Source: Vanilla planifolia
Lineage: Eukaryota; Streptophyta; Magnoliopsida; Asparagales; Orchidaceae
DNA length: 64,000 nt
Reading direction: 5' to 3'
Assembly: GCA_023846275.1 (NCBI GenBank)
Contig: CM043871.1
Span: forward strand, 30,658,569-30,722,568
The translations under genes were made by a program, and so were the position numbers. Below, in pieces: positions 1-14,293 of this stretch. Below the pieces are notes generated by a model. It had not been told where the DNA came from. It searched no databases and saw only the letters and a program-made list of their open reading frames with translations. The stretch's first letter is position 1, and every line of letters begins with the position of its first letter.

Positions 1-3000
1 AATTGTGTCGCTTATATTCCCTTTTTATGATATCTTACTCATCAATTATGATATCTTACTCATCAATTATATCAATAAAGACTTTACCAACAATGATCTC
101 ATCATCAATAACAACAATGCCAAATAGCTCCAACTCTCCTACATAAAGTTTTCCAAACAATGAGAAATCGTAACCCCTCACCAATAGGGTTATCACCAGC
201 TCCTAGGACCTAGTTTTTTGTATAAGTGGTGCCTAAGGGAAGCTCTGACATTTCCAAACAAACTTTTCTTAGAATACAAGGCTTGTCGAATTGATGATGA
301 AATAAATCTTATGGCCCCAAAGAATGAAACTCATAATCATAACTGTGACGCTTTTTTAAGGCTTCTGTATCAGAATCAAGTATTCATATGATACTCATGC
401 TCCTTGACATTTGTCTAATATATATATCTAATACAACATGTGGCACACCAAATTTAAAAAAAAAATCAAATAAACTAATATTATTCAATATGTAATATTA
501 CTAGTGCATGTCTTCAAATAGTATGAAATTGAAAACATAAATATAAGTACCAAAATAAGATGGATTCAAGTCTTTCCAATGTTGTTTATGAGATCTTATT
601 CAATTTTGGAATAAAAACAATGCACCAATACATTAATTAGCACATTTGTTTAACAAGAAAAATATTATCTTTTATCATATATTTATAATTGAATTGTTTT
701 AAAATTGCAATTGAATTATAATTTTAATAATGATAACTTGATTTTGAGAAAGTTGATACTTTACTATTTTTATATTTTTACATAATTCTTCTTATATTCT
801 TATTGTCTTATCCTAACTTATTCGCATCTTACTTCTCTAACAATTGTAATATCACACCCATAACATATCATGTTCGTATCAACTTAATAATTTACCAAAA
901 ACCTTTACCAACTAGAATCCTCACATATTAGGTCAAAGGAGAAGCATGCTTAATGACAATGCTTTTTCATGCCCTAAAAAAATAAGATTATTTTCAACCA
1001 AAACAATTACACGAGTGGCAAAAAGTCATATGCAATAACATTTAATTTTCCCCTTCCCTTCAAAACAACATAGGGCTAACCCTACCTCAAAATATAATTT
1101 AAGAAGATATGGCTGTGAAGAGGTTCAACCAAAATGGTTTTCCTACCCAAAAACATCTAGGTTTTTCCTTTAAGCCTTTTCATCTTTCATCTTCTCTTCA
1201 TAAGTGACACTTTGGTTTTTACATCATTTAGTTGTTGAGAGAATTATTTATTTTTTGTTTGTGTAGCATCACCTTAGACCCAAAGGTCGAACAATGGGAA
1301 GTCTTCATCATCGTTCAACAAATGCAATTTTAAGAAGTAGAAAGCCATGATTACATCCATGTTTAAATATAAGCTATCACAATAACAAACATTTGAGGGC
1401 TCCTCTTACCAACAAGTGACTCATTATTACTTAATTAGTTTGTGTGGTTGATTCAAAAACAAAAAAGATTATGGCATGAGAAGTTAGGGTATTATCTTAT
1501 ATATATTGCAATTTATGCAATAATAATGTTTAAACCACCATACCTTCAATGCTTTGCTGCACTCATTTGTTCTGATGTCTATGTCACAATTAATAAAGAG
1601 GTTAGTCAATGATGGTCTTGTGGAGTGAAAGGATTAAGAGGCAAAGATGTCTACTCTTATGGCTTAGTATGCAACATGCAAACTCAAAACATAAAAGAGC
1701 ATAAGAATCTATAATTTGGTGTCTTTAAGGAAAGTGTTAGTAACCAAATTGTTTGCCAAGTTCTTAAAGAGAGCATGTTTTTCATGGATTGATGGATTAA
1801 GACAATGTATGATTGTATAAATACTTGTTTTGTAGTGATGAGAGGTGATGCTTAAGCTTGGTGGCTTGTTTTTTACAATGGCTTGATAGTTTTAAGGAGA
1901 ATCTACTTAAGGATTGACTCTAAAGTAGGTTGCTTTGATGTGATTTAATAGTTAGACCAATTATATGACATTTTCTCTCACTATATTAAGATATTGATCC
2001 CATGAGTTGTCTTATTTTGACTCCAAGTAAGTTTAATCATTCATATAGAGACTTCTTACTTGGTCACCTATCTCAATGCTTCTTCAACTCCAACATGAGT
2101 TTACCTTTAAAAAGTATCTTGACATCTCAAAACTTGGTATCTTATACATACACCAATTCTCCCTCTTAGTAGTAGAAGTGAGATGATTTATTTTTACACC
2201 TTTAGAAGCCTTACATAGGAACAAAGTTTTATCTTATAATTCTTTTCTTAGGACATCATATAATATTTGTTTGCCACTTTCTTTAGATTTTATAGGTTTA
2301 TTGGTTTTACTTAGTTCATCTTTAAATCATATTAAACTAGTAGAAGTGTTAGCTATGATATCAAATTATGACATCTTTATTGGGGCCCCACCTCACCATC
2401 TAATTAAATATAGCAAAATTAAAGTTTGTGTATTTGAAATTTTTAGTGAGAAATTAAACTCTATATGGAGACTTAATGATAAAACAATATCAATTTATAA
2501 ACCACCTTTACTACATGAACTAAATAAAAGATCGATATAGATAAATAATCTAATCATATAAACTATCTAAATTATACATATTTTGTCAAGTCTATACAAA
2601 TACACATAATACATAAATTATAATAGACCAACCACTATGTCAGCCACAAAAATAATCCTTATTCATAACATCAACCCTCATCTTTTAATTTAATAGTTAC
2701 ATTACTTATGATGTAAATATTAATTAGATTTTAGAGAGCTTAACAGATAACTAATAAGATGATGATATATAAATAATAATATTATAATAGAAAATATATA
2801 GTAATATCTATAATTAAATAAGTTATAATACAAGTAAATTAATATATCTAGTAAAAAATATAAACAAGTATATATACATTTTTTATTTTTATAATTTTTT
2901 TCTTTATATGTTATAAGATAAACCATTATTTTTTTATTTTCATCTTATTTCTAATGTGACTCATATTCTTTATGTGAAGATCATTATCCTCTAGAACTAA

Positions 3001-6000
3001 TATTATAAATCCATATAGGGGTATCCTCACTCGTAAGAGTTGTCTTTTTGCCCTCTATGTTAGAATTGTGTAGACATAAGTGAGTTATCATTGTCTTATA
3101 TTATATATATGAGACATCTTTGCTATAATCATGTGTATTATTATTATGTAGCTAGATATGAGGATCATCTTCCTATGAGATCATAATATAATCCAATAGT
3201 GTATGAGAATAATGTCTTTAAAGGTATATTAATTATTCAATTCAATTTCCTTGTTTGATACTTCAACATGTTGAGTATTCATATCATTTATTCATTAACT
3301 TATAGAGTTTTTCATTATATTATATGTGAATTACCTTGTTATGTAATATAATAAATGAATAACACATTTATAATTTTTTATAATAAGATTATATGACAAG
3401 CTATAATACTTGTCAAAAGAGAACATGGAAAAGTATACCAATTATAAAAGAATTAGAAATTAATTTATTAACATATTACTATCATAGTTACAAGATCTAT
3501 CTACTATCCATTATGCATAAAATTACATGAAAAAATATTTCACTTGCTGTAATGCTTGCTTGAAAATAACATAGAAAAATACACCATTTTATAATGAATT
3601 ATAATTGACTTTATTAGCTTGTTTATATCACATTTATCAAATTTATCTACTAAATTTAAAAGTTAATTTTTTTCTATTTGCAATATGTCTTTGACTTCAT
3701 CAATGACATACATATACAGTGATCAATATAATCCTGTACGTGACATATTTAATAAGAAATTAAGATCTTATTAATTCCTTTAAGATCTTTAACTTGATAT
3801 AAAAGTTGTATTGCTAAAATTACTTACTCTTACCATAAGATCATATGAAATTCTAAAAATTTGCTAGTACTAATATGATCCTAATATAATATAATACATC
3901 CAATTGTATAAACCATTTTTATCACACATTGTATTTGTATGATCTCCTTATTTATCATAAGTACAATCTATTTTTCTATTACTTTATCTGGTATGATCTA
4001 CAAATTCTATAAGATTATTATAAAATACAATATACCATATTGTGTTATATATCATCATATGATCTCCTCTATTTTAATATATTTTTTATGATCATTTAAT
4101 GTATGATATACAAAATTATATTATATAATTGCTAATTATTTATTTTATTTATTTCACTCATATATCTATTCACATTATCTTATGATCATACTAATATGAC
4201 AAATATCATAAGTATAATTTATTAACTAATATGACTTTTTTTATTTTTATTGTTTTTCTTTGAATAAAAACAAATCATATAGTATTATACATATTTCATA
4301 CTATATAATTTACTCCTATTTGCTATAATAATGATACTCCTTGTATTAGTATGATCGAGACAATTGTCTAGTACAATATCTTCACAGCTTTGTTATAGCC
4401 TTTTGACCCAAAATTTTCACACCAAATGATTTTACTATTGTGCTAGTACAAACATTTCTTCGTATTGAATCATACACCCTTGTTTTTTTGGTGAAACCCA
4501 ATATCATGTATATCTTTCTCCTACCACCTCAACAACCTCTTCATCTCTCTTCCTCCTCTCTTCTCATTAGAATCTTGACACTTACATGACCTAATAAGGC
4601 AAATAAAATAAAAATCTAAGTTGTACCTCTTACTTTGTTAAAGATGTTAAAACCTAGAACCAAAGTTCTTTGTAGTTGGTCAGAACTCATTTCCAATTAC
4701 TCACAATAACCAGCCACGATAACCACAATGTTTGGGTTAACTTTTTCAACCAGTCAAATGCTCTATTGCAATTCTTTATGCATGGGAAGAAAAGAAGTAT
4801 CTATAATATATTAACTAATCATTATAAATTTATAGTTACATTATTATTATTATTTTAATATCTAAAATTTATGAAATTAATCATGAATATAGGATTTTTT
4901 TTTTGTGAATATAGGATATTTATTAACTACTTGTTAATGTTAAAGAGTGCTTTTAAATTATTTTAATAGGATCAAACACAATTTCTTTTTATATGGAAAA
5001 TTAGAGAAAATTTAAATAATTAAATTAAAATCATTTTTCCTTAGATATTTTGTTATTTATAAATATATATCATATTAATCAGATTTAACTTAAAGTCAAA
5101 ATGTATGAAATTATAATTCTAACTTAATGCATATGATATTTTAAAATTTACCAATCTATCATTTGTCAATCAAATTTGATAGAAGTCAAAATTTTAGAAA
5201 TTATAATATATCCTAATAAATCTTTTGAGAATTACAATTATATTGTATTTTTTTGAAAATTCATAAGTTGATCTTCAAAACTTATAAACTCAACCATCAT
5301 TGACTTTATCTCGAAAAGTTCTTTCTATTGATATTTTAATTAAGTTTGAGGGTATGGCATACTTTTTAATATTTTATTATTATTTTAATATTTTTTATAA
5401 ATAATAAATTTTAAAAAATTAACTTAATTGAGTTCAATCATACTTAACCACAATATTTCTTGCTTAATTTTAAGATTTCTCTTTTTTATCTGAGTTGAAT
5501 ATTAAGGACTATTATAATTTTTGTTTCATTATATCAAGGTATTGTCCTCGTTGGTCATCTCATCTTAATCTAAGTAGATTTTATCTTTAACATAAGAACC
5601 TATCCTCTTTGTTCACCTACCCAAACATTACTTCAACCTAAGCATGCATAACCATGGAGTCCTCAAGGGATCCAACATAAGTTTGCATATAAAAGACACC
5701 TTAATGTCGATTATTGTATCACATATATAGACTAATATTAACTATCTTCCCCTTACTAGGTGATGTTAAGTAATTTACCCCAACTCCCTTAGAAACTTTA
5801 TATTTAAGTCATTCATTGTTCAATGACTTATCTCTTGAGACATTACTTGATTTCTACTTCCTATCTTTTTTAATTGTTAAAGGTTTCCTCTCAATTAATC
5901 AATGATTGAAAACTATTAATATGTATGAAAGGTCATATCACAATCTACTTAAATAATCTCCTTATTATTACTCAATAATACATATTAGAAAAGAAAATAT

Positions 6001-9000
6001 CATGTTACATCATAGTACACAATAATCTTAAGGATACAAAACTAATAGTCAGGAAATAATGACAATAAAAATGCATTTTAAATTTATTTTTCACTAGAAT
6101 AAGTAACAAAAACTATAACAATGTTATCCATAAACACCACACACCTATATAAGTATCTACATACATCTCTAGACACATAAAATACAAATCATATACATAT
6201 CTCATGCAAAATTTATCACATAACTCAAAATAACTCTCTCTTTTTGAGACTTATGTTATATATCATTGGGCTTTCTCAATTCTAAATGAATTTATAACCT
6301 GACTTGTAATGCAAGTAACAAGTATAAAAAGCTTAGCAAGTAAATTGATAATTACAAGCAATAAAATCATGATGAAATATAATAAAGAATAACTCATAAA
6401 TGGTAAAAGAGTAATAAACAAATAACTTGTGGCATGTAAAGAGTAGAAACATGTCATCAATGTGCACATATATGTCATATTCATTTTATGTGCTTCATGT
6501 TTTTATTTTTATAACATTTTTTCATTATTTTTTATTTTTATCATTTTTTATATTTATCATATTTTCATATTTTCTAATACATAAGGCTTTAATGTCTTTA
6601 AATAAACATTACTAATATTTTCACACAACTATTTGCATCATCATATATTATAATTTTAGCCCATAAAAATATCATAATTAACTAGTAATCTTAATATGTT
6701 GTCTCCACCAATCATCTATCTGCACAAAATACTAGCTATAATGAAGCTTTACTTATAAAGACCCTATATAAAATATTAGCAATGGTTCAATCTACTTTAT
6801 CAAAGTTATACATTAAGTGTTAATAATAACAATCTTATCTTATCAAAATAATCAACTATAAGATAATTTTATAATAAAATCTCATTATCTACTTTTCATC
6901 ATATATTATATTATAATATATATCATCAAATTATTATAACTTAATCTCAATAATCATTAATTTTTCTTTTTATTTATTTGTAATTTCTTATTTCATGTTT
7001 TGATACTTATAACAATTAAAATATAATGCATAAATGTATGGGTTTCTTTTCATTTGTACATAATCACATGATATTAAAGACATGTTATATAAGGATAAAA
7101 AATGTACATATAATAGTATAATATCATGTTATCATACTCATATCAATATTTTTTAAGATAAATAATAATAATATGATAATATCATAGTTAGTTTTGTTTG
7201 CATATCTATTTCTTTATGATGATTTTTCAATAATTATCCTTTTTGTCTTTAGTTTTTTATGTGATAAAATGGTACATTATCTACCACAATTTGCTAGCTT
7301 TTTTTATTTATGATATATTCATAATTATTTATTTTACTCAAAACTCTTATTTTCTATTCATTCCCTTATTTTTCTTCTTTTCTTTGTTTCTCTCTCCTCA
7401 CATGCGATACATCTATTTTACGTATGGTGCATCAAATCGAACGTATTATACATCAAATTACATATATTACAATCTTCACTTGACATACTATACATAGAGT
7501 TCAATTCATTGTACATGAAGTATGAGACAAGGTGTTGTTGTTACTTTTTTCCTTCACTTTGATTCGAACTTGAAACCAACAAGTTAGCACAAATTAGGGA
7601 CTATCTAAGAATTAAATGCATGCTTGTCACCTCTAATTAATTTTCAATCAGACTATAACATTTCAAATTCTAAAATAAGTTAAATTTATATATTTGAATT
7701 ATGATATTAGTATGATGTTGTGTGTAATGATAATGTAAGAATTGTTTTTTGTGCATCATTAATCCTATGCCAAGTTGTAAGTATCATAGAGCTATGGTTT
7801 GAGTATACATTTGGAAAAGCTCTACATGACAAAATTATTGATATGTAATTACAATTTTTAGAAGTCATTTATAATTTCTCAAGAATTTTGAAAAGATAAA
7901 GTTATTATTTGATTTATTATATCAATATATTGTTTTTATTATTTTAAAACCTAAAATTTACTTTTTCACTTATCCTGAACTTAAGTTGGTGGCCTAAGAA
8001 GCATTTGGAAACAAAAAAGCTCAGGAAAAAAGAGAGAAGGGAATGCACTGAGGAGAAGAGGAAGGAGAGAAGTTAAGAAATCTTAAAAAAAGTTGTACTT
8101 CACTATAGTTAATAGGAACAAAGAAATTAGAAAAAGTAATAACAAGACAAATCACAAGGAAGAAAGTTTGAAAAAGCCTTTTTTCTATTTTGTGTAAAAG
8201 AGTTAGAAATGTATGACTGAGTATATTTGTCCTTTTCCATAAGTTACCCTTATATAGTGTTTAGGTGCTGCTTGAAATTCAACTTGAATTGCATGAGAAT
8301 TAGTATGAATTCAATGTGAAATGATCCATGGCATCAATTAATTATATTAGCATAAGATGTTGTCTGTGTATGTGTATATAAGTATATTATTATATGTATT
8401 AGACATGTGATAAGAAAGAGAAATAAGGTATATTAAATAAAATGATAATAAATGAATAAATAATGAAAGCTGGCTATAAGACTCTAATGATCTGTATAAT
8501 CTATGATATAAGAAGATAACCAAATATAAGATTTTTACTATGTTATTATCTACGACTATCCAATATAATGAGATCATTTTTTATGCTGCTAGCATTTTAT
8601 GTATGGTGGTGATAACTAGAGATCTTATGATTGTTAGTACTTTTTGTAGGATAATGATAGATAAAGATGATATGATTGAGTTGAAATAAGACCTTATTTC
8701 TATAGTCATTAATATTTTGTGTAAGATAATGATAAATAGACTTTAGTATTGTTAGTACTCTATGAAAAATGATGATAGATAAGGGTGATGTGATTTTAGT
8801 TGCCTGGCTAGTTGTCCAAAGAGATGTGGTGCACCAATGGTAACTTTGAATAGTGTAGGTAAAGGCTAGTTTGTAAGTCAAGAAGACAAGTTCATGGTTT
8901 ATTACATCACCCAACAGGATGTTCCTCATATCACATATATCATGCCCCAAACTAACTCAAATTCACAAAACCTGATAAAATATATCTAAATATAAATTTA

Positions 9001-9955
9001 TCAAGTAAAAATAGAGTTAATATGGGTTAGGATGACAAGTAAAATATTTCGAATGTATACATTCATTTTAACACAAGCAAAGAAAAAAATTACATAATTT
9101 TTAATTATCATACATTATAAAAATCTATAAACAAAAAATAATATAACTTTTGTCAAAGGAAATGCAAAATATCCTTACATAAAATCTCACTCTATCTCAA
9201 ACTAATAAAATACGTGAGGATCCTCAGTTATCATCTAATGGCCTAGTGACAACCCTTCTTTTTCTTTTTCTATACTTCAATTTGATTTAATTTCTAACGA
9301 GGTTATGCTTTAAAATTTAGAATTCAAACAAAAAAAATATCTCCTAAATTTTATTTATTTTTCTAATTTACAAGTATAATAATATAATAATTATATCTAC
9401 AATATCACAACCAAATAGTTTATATTAACAACTACAACTATAAACATTCGAAACTACTACATCATCCACGTGCCACAAGTGTTCGTCTATAATACTACTA
9501 TCACTAGTTTTTATATATATATACAATGCTAAATTTATCACATGATTAATAAAATCATTCAACACAACTCTTATAATAAAAACCTTTGTAACTTCATTTC
9601 TTTCTTTTTTTATAACCTGTTCTTATGGGTAGTTCTCTTTTTATTAGGTTTTTATTATACCTAAATAGTATTAAAAAAAGTTTAAACTAACCAACACTAA
9701 CTTAATAGATTATCTCTAACAAATAATTAAATATGTAACATAAACAATAATTTGGGATAAACATATATAAGGATTAATCATAAATATTAATTATAGCATG
9801 TAAACAAACAAGTCAATATGAATATAAAGAATAAATATATTATATTATCAAAGAAAAATATGTTATGATCTCTAAAAGAAATAATATAAACATTTAGTTT
9901 TTTCTTTTTTATCTCTTTTTTAATATGATCTTACTTATCGATGCATGTTTCTACA
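1..9955. other. AT-rich intergenic DNA without recognisable genes
   Basis: I see no gene here. Open frames are short, rich in Phe/Ile/Tyr/Ser and match no family I know, as expected by chance in DNA this AT-rich. Two stretches, about 2021-2260 and 5570-5850, resemble each other loosely (shared order of words such as 'caacatgagttt'/'caacataagttt' and a later 'cttactag' type block) and may be old copies of one dispersed repeat. About 8620-8800 has a loose two-copy repeat around 'attgttagtact' and 'gatgatagataa', period near 118 bases. Confidence 0.6.
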
Positions 9956-9956
9956 A

Positions 9957-10108
9957 AACTAAGTAACCTTACATGCACATCATTTTTCAATTTACTTAGT
10001 TACAATGAAAATCTTATTTATTGATTTCACTTAACTAAGTAACTTTATGTGAACACCAATTTTAAGTTTATTTAGTTACAATGGAACCCTCATTTATTGA
10101 TTTATCAT
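9957..10108. repeat. Tandem duplication, 76-bp period, two copies
   Basis: The block starting 'aactaagtaacc' at 9957 recurs at 10033 as 'aactaagtaact'. Both copies continue through 'ttagttacaatg' and 'catttattgattt' or 'cttatttattgattt'. The copies are diverged by scattered substitutions. No coding potential is visible. Confidence 0.75.
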
Positions 10109-10184
10109 ATTATGTTCTTAAGCACAATCATGCTTAATTTAGTTATATTCTTGATATACATATCTTTATAGTAAATTTCAATAA

Positions 10185-10545
10185 TATAATCGACATGGCT
10201 ACTAGCTATCTTACGATGATAAAATCTTATGATCTGTATGACTATTAGCCATCTCATAATGATAATATCTCAATCTTGTGACCTACATTATCACTAACCA
10301 TCTCATGATGATAATATCTTAATCTTGTAGCCCGCATGATCACTAACCATCCACGATAGTAATATCTTAATATTGTGACTCGTATAGTTACTAGCCACCT
10401 CACGATAATAATATCTTAATATTATGGCTTACATGACCTCTAGCTACTGCAATGGTAATATCTCAATCTTATGACCCACATAGTCATTAGGTATCTCACG
10501 ATGATAATATCTTGTGGCCTTCATTGCCACTAATCATACAAAACA
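10185..10545. repeat. Minisatellite, about seven copies of a 46-49 bp unit
   Basis: The core 'gatgataatatcttaatc' followed by 'ttgtgacc(c/t)acatgatcactaaccatctca' recurs with cores near 10215, 10261, 10310, 10358, 10407, 10453 and 10503, giving spacings of 46-49 bases. Copies differ from each other by several substitutions and small indels, so the array is old and has not been homogenised recently. Confidence 0.85.
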
Positions 10546-12048
10546 ACATATATATTCATGTCATTTAATTTATATATCATAAATTGTCATTTCTTTAATT
10601 TATTTTTACATGTAAAATCCTCATTTTTTAAAGTATTTATGCATCAATTCATCAAATATCATGTTTGTGAAATTAATCGTGTCAAACAATTTCACACAAT
10701 AATTTATTAACAATAAGAATGCATACATCTAGTTGTAAGTACATATTTTCATATATATAAAGACATGACATAAGTAGATCAAAATCATAAGCTTGATATA
10801 AAATTCATATGCAATGTCTTAATTTTAACAAATTAGTACAACGTCAAACATATGCATATGTTATTCATGTTAGTAGGCCTACTTCTCATGTAAGGTTTTA
10901 TTTCAACAAAATGATACTTCATCAAGCATAGGTCTTATTTTTAATAAAATAACACTACATCAAGTATACATAAATATTTATGTCAGAGTGTCTAACTCAT
11001 AATTTTTTTAATTGTTTGAGATAATTTTGTAAATTTTTAATTTTTTTTAATTTTAGTTTGTCAAATTGAAATTTTTTCAACTCAATTTATAAATTCTTAT
11101 ATAAATTGAAAATTATAAAAATATTAATGTAGAATAGCAAAACTCACTTCTTAAATCCACTTTTTTACTTTCCTTTCTTAGTTTTTCTTCTTTTCTTAAA
11201 ACCCTAATTTGCAAAACTCAAGGGCTTCAAGACACAATTAATTCAATAGCTAATTAAGATCCCAATTAGAAGTAAATGTCAACTTATATTGTTGAAAAAT
11301 GAAGAAATTAAAGGTAAATTTAACAATAAATAGGGAGTTTCAAACCCACAAATTATTGCTACCACACCAACTCTTTAATATTTGTCACAGTTTCAACAAT
11401 TTCTTATAGTCCTTGTTGTTGCTGAGACACAATTGGCAAGCTTCTAACTCATCGTGCAAAAACCACCTTTCTAGGGTGGCATCGAGCATGGGGATAGGAG
11501 AGGGAGATAAACTTTGGGTTTTAGGAAATATTTGAAAACACTTTATACATTTATTTGTTTATTTATTCAATTATACTTATTAAATTTGAAAATTCATAAA
11601 AATTCTTAATAAACTTTGATTGAGACAAAATATTATGTTTAATAAGCAAACAACTAGATAATAAAGTATGATGAAAGTATAACAATATAATTAATATATA
11701 TAATAAAGTAATAAATAAAATAATACATGATAATATATAAATAGAGACATAATCTCAATATAATATGCTTGTTTACATTAAGCTTATACATAAACATAGT
11801 CATTATATAATACAAATATCATTTAGTATTCATTATGTATTATACTTTTTCTTTCTTTTTCACAATTGATTTTTTGTTTTATTTCAAATATTTTTCTTAT
11901 TCTTTTTCATTAGGCATAACTTTTTTTTATGATCATTATCTTTGTTCTTAAGAGATCCTATATAATATCATCATCATGAAGCTATTACCACTTATTACTA
12001 ATATTTGTGCTAATAAGGATGGAGCCTCTATCATGTTGGGGCCTTATC
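10546..12048. other. AT-rich intergenic DNA, nothing recognised
   Basis: No coding, RNA or structural feature could be supported. The stretch near 11990-12040 has a loose counterpart near 14080-14110 ('ctaataaggatggagcctctat' against 'tgataaggataagacctctat'). The LTR-like block between them may therefore have inserted into, or arisen with, a local duplication. Confidence 0.5.
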
Positions 12049-12571
12049 TGTCAAGCCCCACACCTTAAATACACACCACTAGATAAACGAAATTAACATC
12101 AAAGATTTTTGCGCCACTATAACATCGAGTGTGGACAAGAAATCAAAACCCAAGGTGGGGACCTGACGGTGAGACAAACCCTAACTCCAAAATAAACACC
12201 AAGCCCTCTTTTTTTCACATATCTCGTGAAAAGGGCTCTTCTATAGCATCATCATTCCTAACTCTCGGTGTTGTGGTAGCATAAACTCTGATGTAAGTAC
12301 TAAATGAGATTTTATAAATCTCAGTAGATAAATCCACATAATTAACCAAGTAAATAAAAAAACATATCATGAACAATAATATATGAGTCATATGTATCAA
12401 GCTAAAATCATACTAGATGTCATATATAAGGTAATGCCAAAGAAAAACCATAAAGAAATACCAATTTCTTATATAAGTGTGTTATTATCTGGCCCAATTC
12501 CATTTGACGCATTATCCTCTGGATCCAATCACCATCAATAAATGACCTCCAGCCGACATCCAACCAAACAC

Positions 12572-12835
12572 ATAACACTAGACAGATATTTGATCCGAAA
12601 ATCGATACCCTACAACACATGCTAGGCCTAGTGCCACCAGACAGGTATGGTACCATACCTGGCAACACATGTTGGGCATGGTGTAAATCATCATGGAGTC
12701 ATAACACATAATACTAGAAGATATCTGATCCAAAGATCGATATCCTGCGACACACGGTGGGCCTGGTATAAACACTATGCAAATATCTAATCTGAAGAAC
12801 GATACCCTGCAACACATGTTGCGCCTAATGGTGAG
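12572..12835. repeat. Three-copy minisatellite inside the LTR-like block
   Basis: A core of the form 'gatccgaaaatcgatacc' then 'caacacatg...ggcctagtg' occurs near 12590, 12727 and 12790 with substitutions (for example 'gatccaaagatcgatatcc' and 'aatctgaagaacgatacc'). It also generates repeated peptides in the reverse frames (CCRVS, GSNIC, DQIS), so those frames are repeat artefacts and not a protein. Confidence 0.7.
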
Positions 12836-13456
12836 GATAATGTTATCTGGGAATCCCGTTGTTTTATTTGTCATTTTCCAAACATCAATCCATGCTATAT
12901 CAAAAGACCTTTCATGTCATATTGTTTCATCTCTTTCTTTAGTATATTATATCATATTATTTCTTTCCTTTTTAGTTATCATGTAAATGAAATAAACATC
13001 AACATATATAACAATCAAAACACTACGTAACTGAAAGAAAACCATGTAAAACAAACACATAGTATTGTGCTACATCACAAGGTTAAGAATTTATCTACCA
13101 TTAATTTTTCTTTTTCATATGCAATAACTAAAGTATCATGAATTCGTAAAAAAACCATGTTCAAAATATATAATAATGTGCTACATCACAGGGTTAGAAA
13201 TTTATCTACCTGGATTTGTTGTATCAATTATCTTACCCACTTCTAATTTTTTTCTTGATGTCCTACAAGGCCATAGATACAAAATAAACAAATTTAAAAT
13301 ATATTTATTAGCCAAAACTACTTTCTAAAAGCTTTCCCAAACAAACCCCCAAATAATCCCAAAATTAGCTTTCGCAACGCTGGACCAGGCTCGCCCGACG
13401 CTGGACCGCATGCGCTCACCAACCTAGTTCAGAAGCGTAACCTGGCGTGGACCAGT

Positions 13457-13480
13457 TCTCTCTCTCTCTCTCTCTCTCTC
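13457..13480. repeat. (CT)n microsatellite
   Basis: Uninterrupted CT dinucleotides. The run lies just inside the start of an 87-codon frame and accounts for its Ser-Leu repeat. Confidence 0.95.
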
Positions 13481-14250
13481 ATGTACGTCCGACGAAACCG
13501 AAATATTTCGTCGGCGAACTCGAAATGTCTTGCGTCTCTCGCCAGCTAATTGATCGCCCTAACCAGAAAGGCTTATACAACCCGAAAACAAAAGCAAACA
13601 AAATTCTCACCTTCGTCAGCCATCGCCGTCGGGTGTCGGAAATCACAAAAATTCCTCGCTGCCGTGTTCGCAGAAGCGCATTTCAAACGCACATGGGTCT
13701 ACTTTTATAGCTGAGGCCAGAACCGACATAACGACAGGTTTGTGAACCGAATTTTGCAGAAAACCCATTCTAAATGTGTTCTTTGCAAAAGCATCTTCTG
13801 CCAAATCGAATTTGAACTAAGCCGACATTTAAAAATTAGAAATCTATCATCCACGTTACAAATTTATCCCAAATCTTTAAAAATTCATATTTATTCATTA
13901 GAGCTCCGAAAATTACAAATTAAATATCTTTGGATTTATCTCAAAAAACTCTTTCTTTTAAGCAAATAAAATAAATAAAATAAAGAAAACTAGGGCCTTT
14001 TACACGATTTCTAACACAATAATAGGGTGTGAAGCTAGTCTCATCATGATAGATTTGTTGCCCCTTATTGTCACCATCCTATGTTGATAAGGATAAGACC
14101 TCTATTGTGGACATAAAGAAAGTGATTTATCTCAATTTTCTTTCTTTCTTATGATCTAATATATCACGAGATAACAATAACATTTTTTCTCCCTTTTTCC
14201 TTTTTATTTTTCACTTTTCTTTCTTAGCATATGTTTTTTTATAGTTTTGT

Positions 14251-14252
<2 letters not shown>

Positions 14253-14289
<37 letters not shown>
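14253..14289. repeat. (AT)n microsatellite
   Basis: A pure AT run of about 37 bases, followed after a few bases by 'atacat' repeats up to about 14320. Confidence 0.95.

Positions 14290-14293
<4 letters not shown>

Larger units (their letters stand above)
12049..14018. mobile_element. LTR-like block, possible solo LTR of a Ty3/gypsy element
   Basis: The block starts 'TGTCAAGCCCCACACC', which resembles the TGTCACG-type start of many plant gypsy LTRs, and ends near 'TTTCTAACA' or 'CACA'. It is richer in GC than its surroundings and holds a minisatellite and a CT run. No matching 5-bp target duplication is visible at the ends I propose ('ttatc' before, 'ataat' after), no primer-binding site follows, and there is no second LTR. 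Boundaries and class are therefore uncertain. Confidence 0.35.

Noticed and set aside
8597..8950. 117-codon frame on the minus strand
   Set aside because: Composition and lack of motifs fit a chance frame over an AT-rich repeated stretch.
12420..12874. Overlapping reverse frames with repeated Cys-rich peptides
   Set aside because: The repeats come from the minisatellite at 12572-12835, not from a protein.
13447..13710. 87-codon frame starting MDQFSLSLSLSH
   Set aside because: Starts in a CT microsatellite within the LTR-like block and shows no family motif.
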